A DNA stretch of 35,180 nt, from positions 1-35,180 of the forward strand of contig JAUWIB010000131.1 in NCBI GenBank assembly GCA_030605565.1, given 5' to 3'. The DNA comes from a bacterium (GTDB lineage Bacteria; Zixibacteria; MSB-5A5; GN15; FEB-12). Shown here piece after piece: positions 22,377-30,329 of this stretch. The notes beneath the pieces were generated by a model. The model ran no database searches. It saw only the letters and a list, made by a program, of their open reading frames with translations, and was not told the origin of the DNA. Both the position numbers and the translations under genes were made by a program. Numbering within the stretch: the stretch's first letter is position 1; every line of letters starts with the position of its first letter.

Positions 22377-24761
22377 ATGAGCCAAACCGATCGCATAGCC
22401 GAGATCGCCGTCTCGGGGCCGTTATGTCGCACCTTCACCTATCGCATCCCAATTGATATCGATTCTCTTACCCTCGGTCAGCGAGTCTTGGCGCCGTTCG
22501 GTCGTACCCGACAGATTGGATTCTACCTTGGTTCCGGTCAGTCCCAACCGGGCCTTCGTCTCAAAGAGATAATTCGGCCGCTTGATTCAGTCAGTTACTT
22601 CAACAGCGAACTGTTTCGGTTTTGTACCTGGGTTGCCGACTACTACCTGGCCAATCCGGCTGACTGTCTGGCCGCCGCCCTGCCGGGAGTTTTCAAGAGC
22701 GCCCGTTCCGCGCGCTACCGATGGCGCACTAACACCGATGGGCTATGTGATCTGCTGGGACGACCGGTAAAACCGGGCGGCCTGGTCTCGGCCGAAGCTT
22801 TGCGAGGGATCAGAAGTAAGAAGGGCTTGCTCGGGCAACTTCTGGAGCAATCAGTCATAGATGAAGACTTTGGCGATCAATTTACTGAGAGGCGACGGAT
22901 ATCCGGCTACCGGATGGCTGACAGCGAAGCGTACGAAGAGTTCTTTCGGCGACGCAAGACGACGCTGGAACCGTTTGATGGTATCCGGTCACGCTCCGAA
23001 CTCAAGCAAGCGAACTGGACCGACCACCTCATCCGTCAAGCTGTTAAAACCGCCACCTTGGTTCCGGTTTACGATGACGAAGCTGGTCCGGTACTCGATT
23101 TCGTGAAGGCACGCACCGATGTCGACAGCATCCGACTGAACAACGAGCAGGATCAGGTGGTGGCACGATTGACGGAGCAATTATCGCAGGGCTTCTCGTG
23201 CAGTCTGCTTCACGGCGTGACCGGTTCCGGGAAGACAATTGTCTACTGTCACCTTTGTCAGAAGATACTTGACCGTGGCCAAACCGCTCTCGTACTCACA
23301 CCGGAGATTGCCCTGGCCGGTAGTACTCTGTCGTACTTTCGCGGATTTTTTGGTGACCTGGTGACAATCATCCACTCCGCCATGACCGAGCGCGAACGGC
23401 TCGAAAGCTGGCGCGGCATCAGATCGGGGCGGTTCAAGATTGTGATCGGACCTCGCTCCGCTCTGTTTGCACCGGTGGCCGATCTGGGGCTGATCGTGGT
23501 CGACGAGGAGCATGACCCATCGTACAAACAGGATAATCCGTCGCCCCGGTTTCATGGACGCGATGCAGCTATAATGCGAGCCAGGATCGCCCGCATCCCG
23601 ATCGTGTTAGGGACGGCCTCGCCCTCCTTTGAATCGTATCACAACGCCCTAGCGGGACGATATCAACTTCTGCACCTGACCAAACGACCGCTCGGGGCTA
23701 CCCTGCCGACGGTGCGATTGGTCGATATGCGCACCGAGCGTCTGAAAGGCGACCTGCCGTTCTTCTCGTTTGCCCTCAAGCAGCAGATGGAGAAACGGTT
23801 CGACAAGGACGAGCAGGTCATTCTGTATCTTAACCGTCGGGGACACTCGCCTCAAATTAAGTGCGCCGCCTGTGGGTATGTTCCGCGCTGCCCGCACTGT
23901 CAAGTGAACATGACCTTCCACAAGGTCGGACACAAACTGTCATGCCACTACTGCGGCCACGTTGAGGCGACACCCAAGCGATGTCCTAAGTGCGGTAGCG
24001 ACAAGTTGTTATTCCTCGGCGCCGGGACACAGAAAATCGAAGAGAGCATTCCGCGCCTGCTTGCGTCGGCCCGGGTGGCGCGGCTCGATAGCGATAGCGC
24101 TTCCGGGCGCAAAGGCGCCTATCAGATACTCTCCGGTTTTGCGTCAGGAAAGAGCAACTTGTTGCTGGGAACCCAGATGGTGACGAAGGGGTTGGATTTC
24201 CCCGGAGTGACACTGGTCGGCGTGCTCTCGGCTGATTTCAGTATGGACCTGCCGGATTTTCGCGCCTCCGAAAAAACGTTCGCCCGGCTGTTACAGGTGG
24301 CCGGCCGTTCGGGTCGAGTGGCGCCGGGTGAAGTGTTGATCCAGACGTACTATCCGGAAAGCGAACTTATCGATGACGCTGCGCGACAGGATTACGAATC
24401 GTTTTACAAACGTGAGATCGAATCGCGTCGCGCCTTGTCTTACCCACCGTTTTCGCGCCTGGTCAACTTCAGACTGACGGGTAAAGATGAGAACAAACTT
24501 GAAAAGACAGCGCTGGAGTTTCGTGAGCGCTTGTTAGGGCGGATTGAATCAGCCGGTCTGAAACAGTCGGTGCTTCTGGGTCCGGCCCCCTGTCCGCTCT
24601 ATCGTTTGCGAGGGAACTACCGGCGCCATCTTTTTGTCAAGACGCGCCAGGTTATCAAGTTCGTCAGGCTGCTGCGCGAGTGGGAACTGTCCGAACCTCG
24701 TTTCAAACTACCCTCAACGATCAAGCTGGCCATCGACGTCGACCCTGACGATATGATGTAG
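22377..24761 (+). CDS. priA: Primosomal helicase PriA
   Basis: A 794-residue superfamily 2 DNA helicase that reloads the replisome at stalled forks. The N-terminal 3'-DNA-binding region is present (VSGPLCRTFTYRIP...GQRVLAPFGRTRQIGFYLG). Helicase motifs include Walker A GVTGSGKT (280-287) and the Walker B box DEEH (376-379). The zinc-binding insert has eight cysteines in four CxxC pairs (496/499, 505/508, 523/526, 536/539). Then come GTQMVTKGLDFPGV and QVAGRSGR motifs. Length is slightly above the usual 730 or so residues. The ATG at 22377 is preceded only by a weak GGGGAA ribosome-binding site. All key residues look intact. Confidence 0.96.
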   Translation: MSQTDRIAEIAVSGPLCRTFTYRIPIDIDSLTLGQRVLAPFGRTRQIGFYLGSGQSQPGLRLKEIIRPLDSVSYFNSELFRFCTWVADYYLANPADCLAAALPGVFKSARSARYRWRTNTDGLCDLLGRPVKPGGLVSAEALRGIRSKKGLLGQLLEQSVIDEDFGDQFTERRRISGYRMADSEAYEEFFRRRKTTLEPFDGIRSRSELKQANWTDHLIRQAVKTATLVPVYDDEAGPVLDFVKARTDVDSIRLNNEQDQVVARLTEQLSQGFSCSLLHGVTGSGKTIVYCHLCQKILDRGQTALVLTPEIALAGSTLSYFRGFFGDLVTIIHSAMTERERLESWRGIRSGRFKIVIGPRSALFAPVADLGLIVVDEEHDPSYKQDNPSPRFHGRDAAIMRARIARIPIVLGTASPSFESYHNALAGRYQLLHLTKRPLGATLPTVRLVDMRTERLKGDLPFFSFALKQQMEKRFDKDEQVILYLNRRGHSPQIKCAACGYVPRCPHCQVNMTFHKVGHKLSCHYCGHVEATPKRCPKCGSDKLLFLGAGTQKIEESIPRLLASARVARLDSDSASGRKGAYQILSGFASGKSNLLLGTQMVTKGLDFPGVTLVGVLSADFSMDLPDFRASEKTFARLLQVAGRSGRVAPGEVLIQTYYPESELIDDAARQDYESFYKREIESRRALSYPPFSRLVNFRLTGKDENKLEKTALEFRERLLGRIESAGLKQSVLLGPAPCPLYRLRGNYRRHLFVKTRQVIKFVRLLREWELSEPRFKLPSTIKLAIDVDPDDMM

Positions 24762-25011
24762 GGGGTGTAAGCTGGCAGATCAGCAAAACTTCCATCGCAC
24801 GGTCATTGCGGCAAATGGGCTTGTTGAAGAAGCTCCCATCCTTGTCTTTGCGAACGAGCCCGCCGCCGCCGGGCCAATCTCACACCATATGTCGCCCAAC
24901 GAATTGAGATTGCAGCGTTATCCTGGTTGTGCGCGAAGTGCAAGGAATCAGGTTTACTTGCCATTGAAGGAGCCCCACAAGCCCCAGGGTGACGTTACTT
25001 CCTTGCGAACG
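24762..25011. other. Convergent intergenic spacer with weak repeat traces
   Basis: This spacer separates priA from the convergent metallopeptidase gene. It holds a short inverted repeat, CAATCTC (24875-24881) and GAGATTG (24906-24912), and a GTCATTGCGG stretch reminiscent of common dispersed bacterial repeats. No gene with a ribosome-binding site and no strong terminator is seen. Confidence 0.3.
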
Positions 25012-26982
25012 TTACGGACAGGGCCAGGGTTCAGGGCCACCGGTAAACATGTAGTCCACCAGCCAGACCAGATCCGAGATGTCTACATCGTCATTGGGAT
25101 CGCCGGTGAGGGCGGCTTCCGCCATGCACGGCGGCTCCGGCCCACTAACGAACATGTAATCGACTAAATAGATCAAATCAGAGATGTCGATAGCATCAGT
25201 GGCGTCATAGTCCACGTTGCCGCGCATATCACCCATGCAGCAGCCTAAGTGAGTCGAGTCGCCGTGCTCATACCAGATATCACCCATCGCCACCGGGTGA
25301 CCAAGCGCCGGCTCTGTGAACCAGGCATCCCAGAACTCTTCGATATTGTCCGGGTGGTGTCCGCCGATCTTGCGGTCGTCATCCAACAGCGCCTCCAGAA
25401 TACCGAACATGCCGTCCGCAAGGGAGTCGCCTATGCTGTCAGCGGGTTGGCGAGGGAAAGTGAAATCGCCGAAGCTGTCGTAGTTATCGGGCGCGATATC
25501 ACAGATATCCCAGAGAATACCAGCCACAGCAGCCTCGCAACTGGTGCCGTAGTTGTTGGCGGAGTTAATCGGAATACCGTTCGGACTATGCTCGCCATTC
25601 TCTACGTTCAATTGATCGTAACTGTTGAAGTTGTTCCACCAGTTTCTCATGTGTGGGTCGTTGCCGACTACGGCTGACCAGAAATGACTGAATCCTTCGG
25701 CAGCTGCTAGCTCAAGTGAGTACAAGGAGTCCCAATAGTGTGTACCACCCTCACTTTCGTCGAAGAAATTGAAACAGTGGTAGGCCAACCAATGGCCATG
25801 TTCATGCAGAATGACGTGTTCATCATACGTATCCGGCGCACCCTTTAGAGGATAATCGGAGGTGTCTACCACAATGTGATCGGCCGTCAGCGGATTAGTG
25901 CCGTCGTAGTAGCTGCCGCATTGGTTGCCGAGGACAACTGGGCAGCTACCAATCTCCGTTCGAATGAACGTGCTATCCAGCCATGTCCGGTAGCCATCAA
26001 GCAACCTGTCGACAATGTGGAATGGTCCACTCTTGCTCACTGGTACAACGTACAGCCCGTAATCATAAGTGCCGCTCGCTACATTGTCTATCGTGGGTTC
26101 GCTATAGATGTGCCACTTGGGCAGGGTAGTGGCATTAGTCGTCACAAAGCCCGCATCATTGTGGGCGAAGATCTTCAGATAGATATCCTGGTGACCTGAT
26201 CCACCATAGTCGTTATTGGTGACTGTGTCGAACTGGAAAACGCCATCATCGTTGACGGTGGTTACAGCCAGAAAATCATCCTCGTCCCAGTCCTCATCCC
26301 ATAGTTGAACTTCAATATCTCTCATTGGAAAGTGGTTAGACGGACCTGGAAAGCGTGGGTTGTAGTAGTGCAACTCCCCGGTAACGACAAGGGTCGTATC
26401 TTCACCGACCTCGTAACAATGTGGTCCGTCCCAGGAAGGATAAAACGACCCCGCCTGGGCCACCGACCACTTCCAGATACCGGATGGCAGAAAGAAGGAG
26501 GAATCAAGACAGATCGTCTTGCCAACTGAGGCGGTCGCGATCGGGCCGATGGTTATAGTGTAGGCGGTGTCGTCAAACCACCAGGGGAGGCCGGTGTTGA
26601 AAAGTCGTGACCCTCCGAAGCCCACCGTATCGGCCCCGGAGCCGGTCTCACTGAAATAGTTGATCTGGAAGGTGAGGTCGAATCTCTCATCCCAGTTCAG
26701 AGTTGTCAGTGTATCACCCACCGTGCCGGACCAGGTAGCGCCGTCAGGTGAGTAAACACGGAAGCCGTTCATCATGCCGTCGACGTCATGGTAGGTGTTG
26801 TTGTCGATGTGCAGATAGAACGTGATCAATTGGTTGGTTGGCAACTTCCCTCCGCTGAGACCGTCAACTCCTGCCAGTGAGAACGCACCACTGCCGCGAG
26901 GTCCGTCTGGTGACTCAAGAGCTCCCTGTGTCTTAATTGTGTCGGTAGATGAATCGGGAGGGACGCTGTCAACGGGGGGGGG
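25012..26982 (-). CDS. Catalytic and dockerin part of a frameshifted secreted HEXXH metallopeptidase-like protein
   Basis: This frame carries the downstream part of a protein whose start lies in another frame at 27673. It joins at the C10 tract; its own open frame runs back to a GTG at 27072, but those residues are an out-of-frame reading of the upstream part. The middle contains LHEHGHWLAY (HEXXH, encoded at 25792-25806) and, about 25 residues on, LAAAEGFSHFWS, a plausible third zinc ligand as in gluzincins. A beta-rich region precedes it (TGELHYYNPRFPGPSNHFPMRDIEVQLWDEDW). The C terminus has two dockerin-like calcium-binding repeats (AIDISDLIYLVDYMF, DVDISDLVWLVDYMF). I cannot name a peptidase family, and activity is inferred from the motif. 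Confidence 0.72.
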   Translation of the reverse strand, partial: PPPVDSVPPDSSTDTIKTQGALESPDGPRGSGAFSLAGVDGLSGGKLPTNQLITFYLHIDNNTYHDVDGMMNGFRVYSPDGATWSGTVGDTLTTLNWDERFDLTFQINYFSETGSGADTVGFGGSRLFNTGLPWWFDDTAYTITIGPIATASVGKTICLDSSFFLPSGIWKWSVAQAGSFYPSWDGPHCYEVGEDTTLVVTGELHYYNPRFPGPSNHFPMRDIEVQLWDEDWDEDDFLAVTTVNDDGVFQFDTVTNNDYGGSGHQDIYLKIFAHNDAGFVTTNATTLPKWHIYSEPTIDNVASGTYDYGLYVVPVSKSGPFHIVDRLLDGYRTWLDSTFIRTEIGSCPVVLGNQCGSYYDGTNPLTADHIVVDTSDYPLKGAPDTYDEHVILHEHGHWLAYHCFNFFDESEGGTHYWDSLYSLELAAAEGFSHFWSAVVGNDPHMRNWWNNFNSYDQLNVENGEHSPNGIPINSANNYGTSCEAAVAGILWDICDIAPDNYDSFGDFTFPRQPADSIGDSLADGMFGILEALLDDDRKIGGHHPDNIEEFWDAWFTEPALGHPVAMGDIWYEHGDSTHLGCCMGDMRGNVDYDATDAIDISDLIYLVDYMFVSGPEPPCMAEAALTGDPNDDVDISDLVWLVDYMFTGGPEPWPCP

Positions 26983-27673
26983 GTAGCGTGTCGTCGAGTT
27001 GGCCTTCGACCATGCGGCCTTTGACACCTTCGACCTTGAGCTTGCGGAACTGCTCACGGGTGAGCCGTACACCGTAAAAGTGTTCCTGCTCCGTCGGTGT
27101 CAACTCGATCGGCAGACTCTTCACAAACTTGAGGCTTGCCTTTACGCGCAGGTCAAGGATGTACTCGTACAGAGTGCTGTCAAGCTGCAATTGAGTGGGT
27201 TGATCGCACGGTCGCAACTCAGTTACACCAATCCCGGGACGATAAGCAACTGGCCGACCGTGCCAGTATCCCACCGAATCACCTGTTGTAACGAAGGAGA
27301 GGATTGCATGGCCGGCATAGCCACAGCCGGCGATGTCCACCTGAATCAAACTTGTATCTTGGGGTGGAACATCTACCACCAAAGTCAACTCGGCCATCTC
27401 ATCGGCTCGCACACTGATTGTCTGGGGAACCCCACCGTCGTACCGCAGTTTCTCTGTAGCGATAGTGAGTTTCAAGTCTTCGCAGTCGAAGCCCGTCAGA
27501 ATGCTGAGCTTGAGTTCCTGTGAGCCTGCGGTCTTTGTTTTGCTCACCGGGTCGAGGCTTGCTCCGATTGGCAGTGCAGGCCAAGTCGCACGTGCCTTCT
27601 CGGTACTCAATCCAAACATCAAGACCACCAAGACGGCGGTCATGCATGGCCCTGTCTTTCTTAGTGAAATCAT
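26969..27673 (-). CDS. Signal-peptide and N-terminal part of the same frameshifted protein
   Basis: As sequenced this frame encodes 234 residues. They begin with a signal peptide (MISLRKTGPCMTAVLVVLMFGLSTEKARA) and end DDTLPPPR-stop just past the C10 tract. The body (LKLSILTGFDCEDLKLTIATEKLRYDGG...) looks like a beta-sandwich and is followed by a stretch ending LTREQFRKLKVEGVKGRMVEGQLDD. With nine or twelve C instead of ten, the frame continues into the catalytic part and gives about 886 residues. AAGGA lies ten bases before the ATG, and an in-frame stop just upstream fixes this as the first possible ATG start. The short form alone would be exported without catalytic or dockerin parts. Confidence 0.75.
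   Translation of the reverse strand: MISLRKTGPCMTAVLVVLMFGLSTEKARATWPALPIGASLDPVSKTKTAGSQELKLSILTGFDCEDLKLTIATEKLRYDGGVPQTISVRADEMAELTLVVDVPPQDTSLIQVDIAGCGYAGHAILSFVTTGDSVGYWHGRPVAYRPGIGVTELRPCDQPTQLQLDSTLYEYILDLRVKASLKFVKSLPIELTPTEQEHFYGVRLTREQFRKLKVEGVKGRMVEGQLDDTLPPPR
26974..26983 (-). other. C10 homopolymer tract at the reading-frame switch
   Basis: Ten G on the plus strand (C10 on the coding strand) lie exactly where the signal-peptide frame stops and the catalytic frame takes over. Removing one C restores one open frame. This may be a phase-variable tract, a slippage site, a true inactivating mutation or a sequencing/assembly error; a single sequence cannot tell. Confidence 0.8.
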
Positions 27674-27723
27674 TTCTTCTTGATCCTTTCATTTATGTTG
27701 TCCTTGCTGATAATGCGCGAGAT

Positions 27724-27735
27724 TCAAGACTCCAT
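27724..27735 (-). promoter_or_regulatory. Three-codon upstream ORF with a very strong ribosome-binding site
   Basis: AAGGAGGAG is followed after four bases by ATG-GAG-TCT-TGA, 51 bases before the metallopeptidase start. This is the best Shine-Dalgarno sequence in the region, yet it serves only a three-codon frame. It may be a leader mini-ORF, a remnant start or chance. It is out of frame with the downstream gene. Confidence 0.3.
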
Positions 27736-28086
27736 TGGCTCCTCCTTTCCATTCTGTTACAGGTTAAACCATAATAACTTCTCCATCTTCCCAAAAAAAG
27801 GCGCGTGTGGGGCTGCCTTCATCATTTGATATCACAGTCAGTACCGTATTGAAGCTGCATCTATTGGATACTGCTCTACAGTCTCGGTCGTTTACTCCCG
27901 TCACGTTGCTCGCGCTTGGTTTTGTTCCCGCCCAAATACACGCGCCACCACCCTTATTTAAAAGCAGTAAGTGTATTCTTCGTGTAATTTGATGTGTGTG
28001 TGGCCGTGAATGAAGACTCGGCCACCACAACGCGCACGAGGACATTTGGGTGCTGTCAGTCGTCACGAACCCGCTCGGCACACCAT
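27736..28086. other. Intergenic region without a recognisable gene
   Basis: This gap lies between rplY (which ends at 28144) and the metallopeptidase leader. It is visibly more AT-rich than its neighbours and contains an A7 run near 27790. A 105-codon minus-strand open frame (28081-27764) has a GTG start without a ribosome-binding site and no recognisable protein pattern. It probably holds the metallopeptidase promoter, but I cannot pick a convincing one. Confidence 0.4.
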
Positions 28087-28116
28087 AAGAAAAGGTCGCC
28101 GGGGAAACCGGCGACC
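28087..28116 (-). terminator. Intrinsic terminator after rplY
   Basis: GGTCGCCGG (28094-28102) and CCGGCGACC (28108-28116) are perfect 9-bp arms with a five-base loop. On the minus strand the stem is followed by TTTTCTTAT. It lies 28 bases past the rplY stop and closes the ispE-rplY cluster. Confidence 0.85.
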
Positions 28117-28143
28117 GTACACATCAATTCGATGAAGCTTGGG

Positions 28144-28860
28144 TTACTTGCCTTTTTTGCCTTTGCCTTTGCCTTCATCCTTGGATTCTTCTTTGGACCC
28201 TTCTTTGGATTCTTCCGTGGCTCCCTCTTCGCCTTCAGCAGCTTCGGCGCCTTCCTCGACACCCTCTTCGAGCTCTTCGCCTTCGGCGGCGGCCTCAGCC
28301 TTAACGACTGTCGGCGCGGCGATCACAACGATCGTGCGCTGTTCCGCCGAGAGTATCTGCACCTTGGGAACCTCAACATCGCGCACATGGATGGAATCAC
28401 CAATACCCAGATCTTCCACATTGACGACCAATGACTCCGGGATGTCGGTCGGCAGACATGATATCTCCAATTCACGCATAGTGATTTGCATAATGCCGCC
28501 GTCGGTCTTGACGCCTACCGGTGTACCATCGAACCGTATCGGGATGGAAATATTCAGCGGCTTGGTCATACTGATGGCGTGAAAATCAAGATGCATGATC
28601 TTGCTGGTGACCGGGTCACGCTGGATCTCGCGAAGGACGACTTTGTTCTCGTTACCTTCCACATCCAGATTGAAAATGGTGCCGGCGCCACTCGATGATT
28701 TCATGGCGGTCCGGAGGGCTCGTTCCTCTATGGCAATCGGGATGGGCTCCAGATCGGGACCGTAAACCACCGCTGGGATGGTACCGGCCATCCGCGACTG
28801 TCTGGCGGGGCCTTTACCCAGCGATTCGCGCCGCGAGGCGCTGATAGGGACTTCTTTCAT
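28144..28860 (-). CDS. rplY: Ribosomal protein bL25, long (Ctc-type) form
   Basis: A 238-residue large-subunit protein that binds 5S rRNA. The L25 domain occupies about residues 1-95 (GKGPARQSRMAGTIPAVVYGPD, VVLREIQRDPVTSKIMHLDFHAI). The beta-rich Ctc domain follows to about 190 (PLNISIPIRFDGTPVGVKTDGGIMQ...). The last 45 or so residues are a low-complexity Glu/Ala/Gly tail ending in a Lys/Gly-rich tip (DEGKGKGKKGK). Acidic tails are common in this family, but the basic end is less usual. ATG at 28860 follows prs by 39 bases, which is the common prs-rplY order. A strong terminator follows. Confidence 0.95.
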   Translation of the reverse strand: MKEVPISASRRESLGKGPARQSRMAGTIPAVVYGPDLEPIPIAIEERALRTAMKSSSGAGTIFNLDVEGNENKVVLREIQRDPVTSKIMHLDFHAISMTKPLNISIPIRFDGTPVGVKTDGGIMQITMRELEISCLPTDIPESLVVNVEDLGIGDSIHVRDVEVPKVQILSAEQRTIVVIAAPTVVKAEAAAEGEELEEGVEEGAEAAEGEEGATEESKEGSKEESKDEGKGKGKKGK

Positions 28861-28899
28861 AGCAGCTATTCGACCTCAAGAAATGAATGGTTATATTTT

Positions 28900-29859
28900 C
28901 TAACTTGTTAACGGTATCTCCTTGAACAGCGAAGAGACCGACTTTTCATCGAAAATGCGCTTGATCGCCTCGGCGATCAACTCGGAGCAGGTAAGAACCT
29001 CGACCTTGTCCGGCAGCGATCTGAGCGATTGGTCAATAGAATCCGTTATTATCATCCGCCTGATCGGCGAATCGCAGATTCGCTGGATAGCATCCCCCGA
29101 CAGCACACCATGCGTGGCAGCGGCGTAAACATCCAGCGCCCCGCGCTCTTTCACGAAATAGGCGGCTGAACAGAGCGAGCCGCCGGTGTCAACCATGTCA
29201 TCGCGGATCAGAACGTTCTTGTCTTTAACATCACCGATCAGATTCATCACCTTACACTCGTTAGCCCTGGAACGTCGTTTGTCGACAATAGCCAGATCGG
29301 TGTCGAGAGCAGAGGCGGTAGCTCGTGCCAGCTTAATCGAGCCGACATCCGGTGACACCAGGATCAAATTGTCGAGATTCATAGCCCGAAAATGGCCGTT
29401 GAAAATTACTGATGAGTAAAGATGGTCGTGCGGCAGATCGAAGAAGCCCTGAATCTGACTGGCGTGCAGGTCCATAGTAATGATCCGATCAGCGCCGACC
29501 GATGTTAGCAGATTGGCCACCAGTTTGGCCGTGATAGCTACTCGCGGGCGATCCTTGCGGTCGGCCCGGGCGTAACCGTAATAGGGAATCACAGCCGTGA
29601 TGCGCATCGCAGAAGCGCGTCGCGAAGCTTCGATGAGCATCAATAACTCCATCAGGTTCTCGGCCGGAGCGTTGGTCGGCTGGATTATGAACAGATCGGC
29701 GCCCCGGATGTTCTCGTTGATCTGCACAAAAACCTCACCATCGGCGAAAGTCGTCACCGTGCAATCGGTGAGTTGCTCACCCAAGTGTGAGGCTATTTTT
29801 TCAGCCAGCGGTCGATTAGACCGGCCGGTTACAAGTTTAAGTTCCTCGCGTATGATCAT
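28900..29859 (-). CDS. prs: Ribose-phosphate pyrophosphokinase (PRPP synthetase)
   Basis: A 319-residue cytosolic enzyme that makes PRPP from ribose 5-phosphate and ATP for nucleotide, His and Trp synthesis. Signatures present are FADGEVFVQINENIRGADLFIIQPT, YYGYARADRKDRPR, the catalytic flexible-loop region DKRRSRANE and the PRPP-binding loop LIRDDMVDTGGSL. I start at ATG 29859 (MIIREELKLVTGRSN), with GGAAAG six bases upstream. A TTG at 29889 would add ten residues unlike the family start. It sits downstream of tRNA-Gln and upstream of rplY. Confidence 0.96.
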   Translation of the reverse strand: MIIREELKLVTGRSNRPLAEKIASHLGEQLTDCTVTTFADGEVFVQINENIRGADLFIIQPTNAPAENLMELLMLIEASRRASAMRITAVIPYYGYARADRKDRPRVAITAKLVANLLTSVGADRIITMDLHASQIQGFFDLPHDHLYSSVIFNGHFRAMNLDNLILVSPDVGSIKLARATASALDTDLAIVDKRRSRANECKVMNLIGDVKDKNVLIRDDMVDTGGSLCSAAYFVKERGALDVYAAATHGVLSGDAIQRICDSPIRRMIITDSIDQSLRSLPDKVEVLTCSELIAEAIKRIFDEKSVSSLFKEIPLTS

Positions 29860-29946
29860 CGCTGTCTTTCCAGGTGTTGTCTTAAACAACCATGCCGGGC
29901 ACGGTCAGTTTTTCCTGTCGCACGTAATCGGCGGTCGTGAAACAAA

Positions 29947-30021
29947 TGGCTGGGGCGCCAGGATTCGAACCTGGGAATGCCAGCTCCAAAGGCTGGTGTC
30001 TTACCACTTGACGACGCCCCA
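29947..30021 (-). tRNA. tRNA-Gln (anticodon UUG), CCA encoded
   Basis: On the minus strand the 75 bases fold as a full cloverleaf. The acceptor stem is TGGGGCG/CGCCCCA, the D stem GTC/GAC, the anticodon stem CCAGC/GCTGG around loop CTTTGGA (anticodon TTG), and the T stem CCAGG/CCTGG around TTCGAAT. The discriminator is G and the 3' CCA is encoded. The loop and G discriminator fit tRNA-Gln. It lies between spoVG and prs, probably within their transcript. Confidence 0.97.
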
Positions 30022-30032
30022 GGATACCTTGG

Positions 30033-30311
30033 TCAATCCTGTCCTGCTTTGGCGTGGGCCTCGAGTTCCGCCTCGTAAGCCTGAAGCACTTTCTCCTCAA
30101 TCCTGTGACGCATTTCGGTTGTCACCGGGTGCGCGACGTCCTGATGGCTGCCGTCGGGCAACCTTCGACTCGGCATCGCCACAAAGTAACCGTTGTTACC
30201 GCTGATGACTTTCATTCCTCGCACTACGAAGGCGTCGTCAAAAGTGACGTTCACAAAACCCTTGAGTCGCTCCTCGTTGCGTAGTCTGACCCTAACCTCT
30301 GTAATTTCCAC
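30033..30311 (-). CDS. spoVG: SpoVG-family RNA/DNA-binding regulator
   Basis: A 92-residue protein with the family pattern MEITEVRVRLRN, LKGFVNVTFDDAFVVRGMKVISG and GYFVAMPSRRLPDGSHQDVAHPV. SpoVG proteins bind nucleic acids and act as global regulators in many bacteria that do not sporulate, so the name does not imply spores. The start is GTG at 30311, with GGAGGG five bases upstream. It lies 18 bases after ispE, and tRNA-Gln follows 11 bases after its stop. The ispE-spoVG-(tRNA)-prs-rplY order is widely conserved. Confidence 0.95.
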   Translation of the reverse strand: MEITEVRVRLRNEERLKGFVNVTFDDAFVVRGMKVISGNNGYFVAMPSRRLPDGSHQDVAHPVTTEMRHRIEEKVLQAYEAELEAHAKAGQD

Positions 30312-30329
30312 GCTGCCCTCCGCGGGGTT

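Noticed and set aside
27399-27692. 97-codon open frame overlapping the signal-peptide part of the metallopeptidase gene
   Set aside because: It starts 19 bases earlier in another frame, but the product is Arg-rich without a signal peptide, whereas the overlapping frame has a clear one.
27764-28081. 105-codon minus-strand open frame in the gap before the metallopeptidase gene
   Set aside because: The GTG start has no ribosome-binding site, the protein shows no known pattern, and the rplY terminator overlaps its upstream side.
30033-30311. Sporulation gene, from the SpoVG name
   Set aside because: SpoVG occurs widely in non-sporulating bacteria and no other sporulation gene is present.
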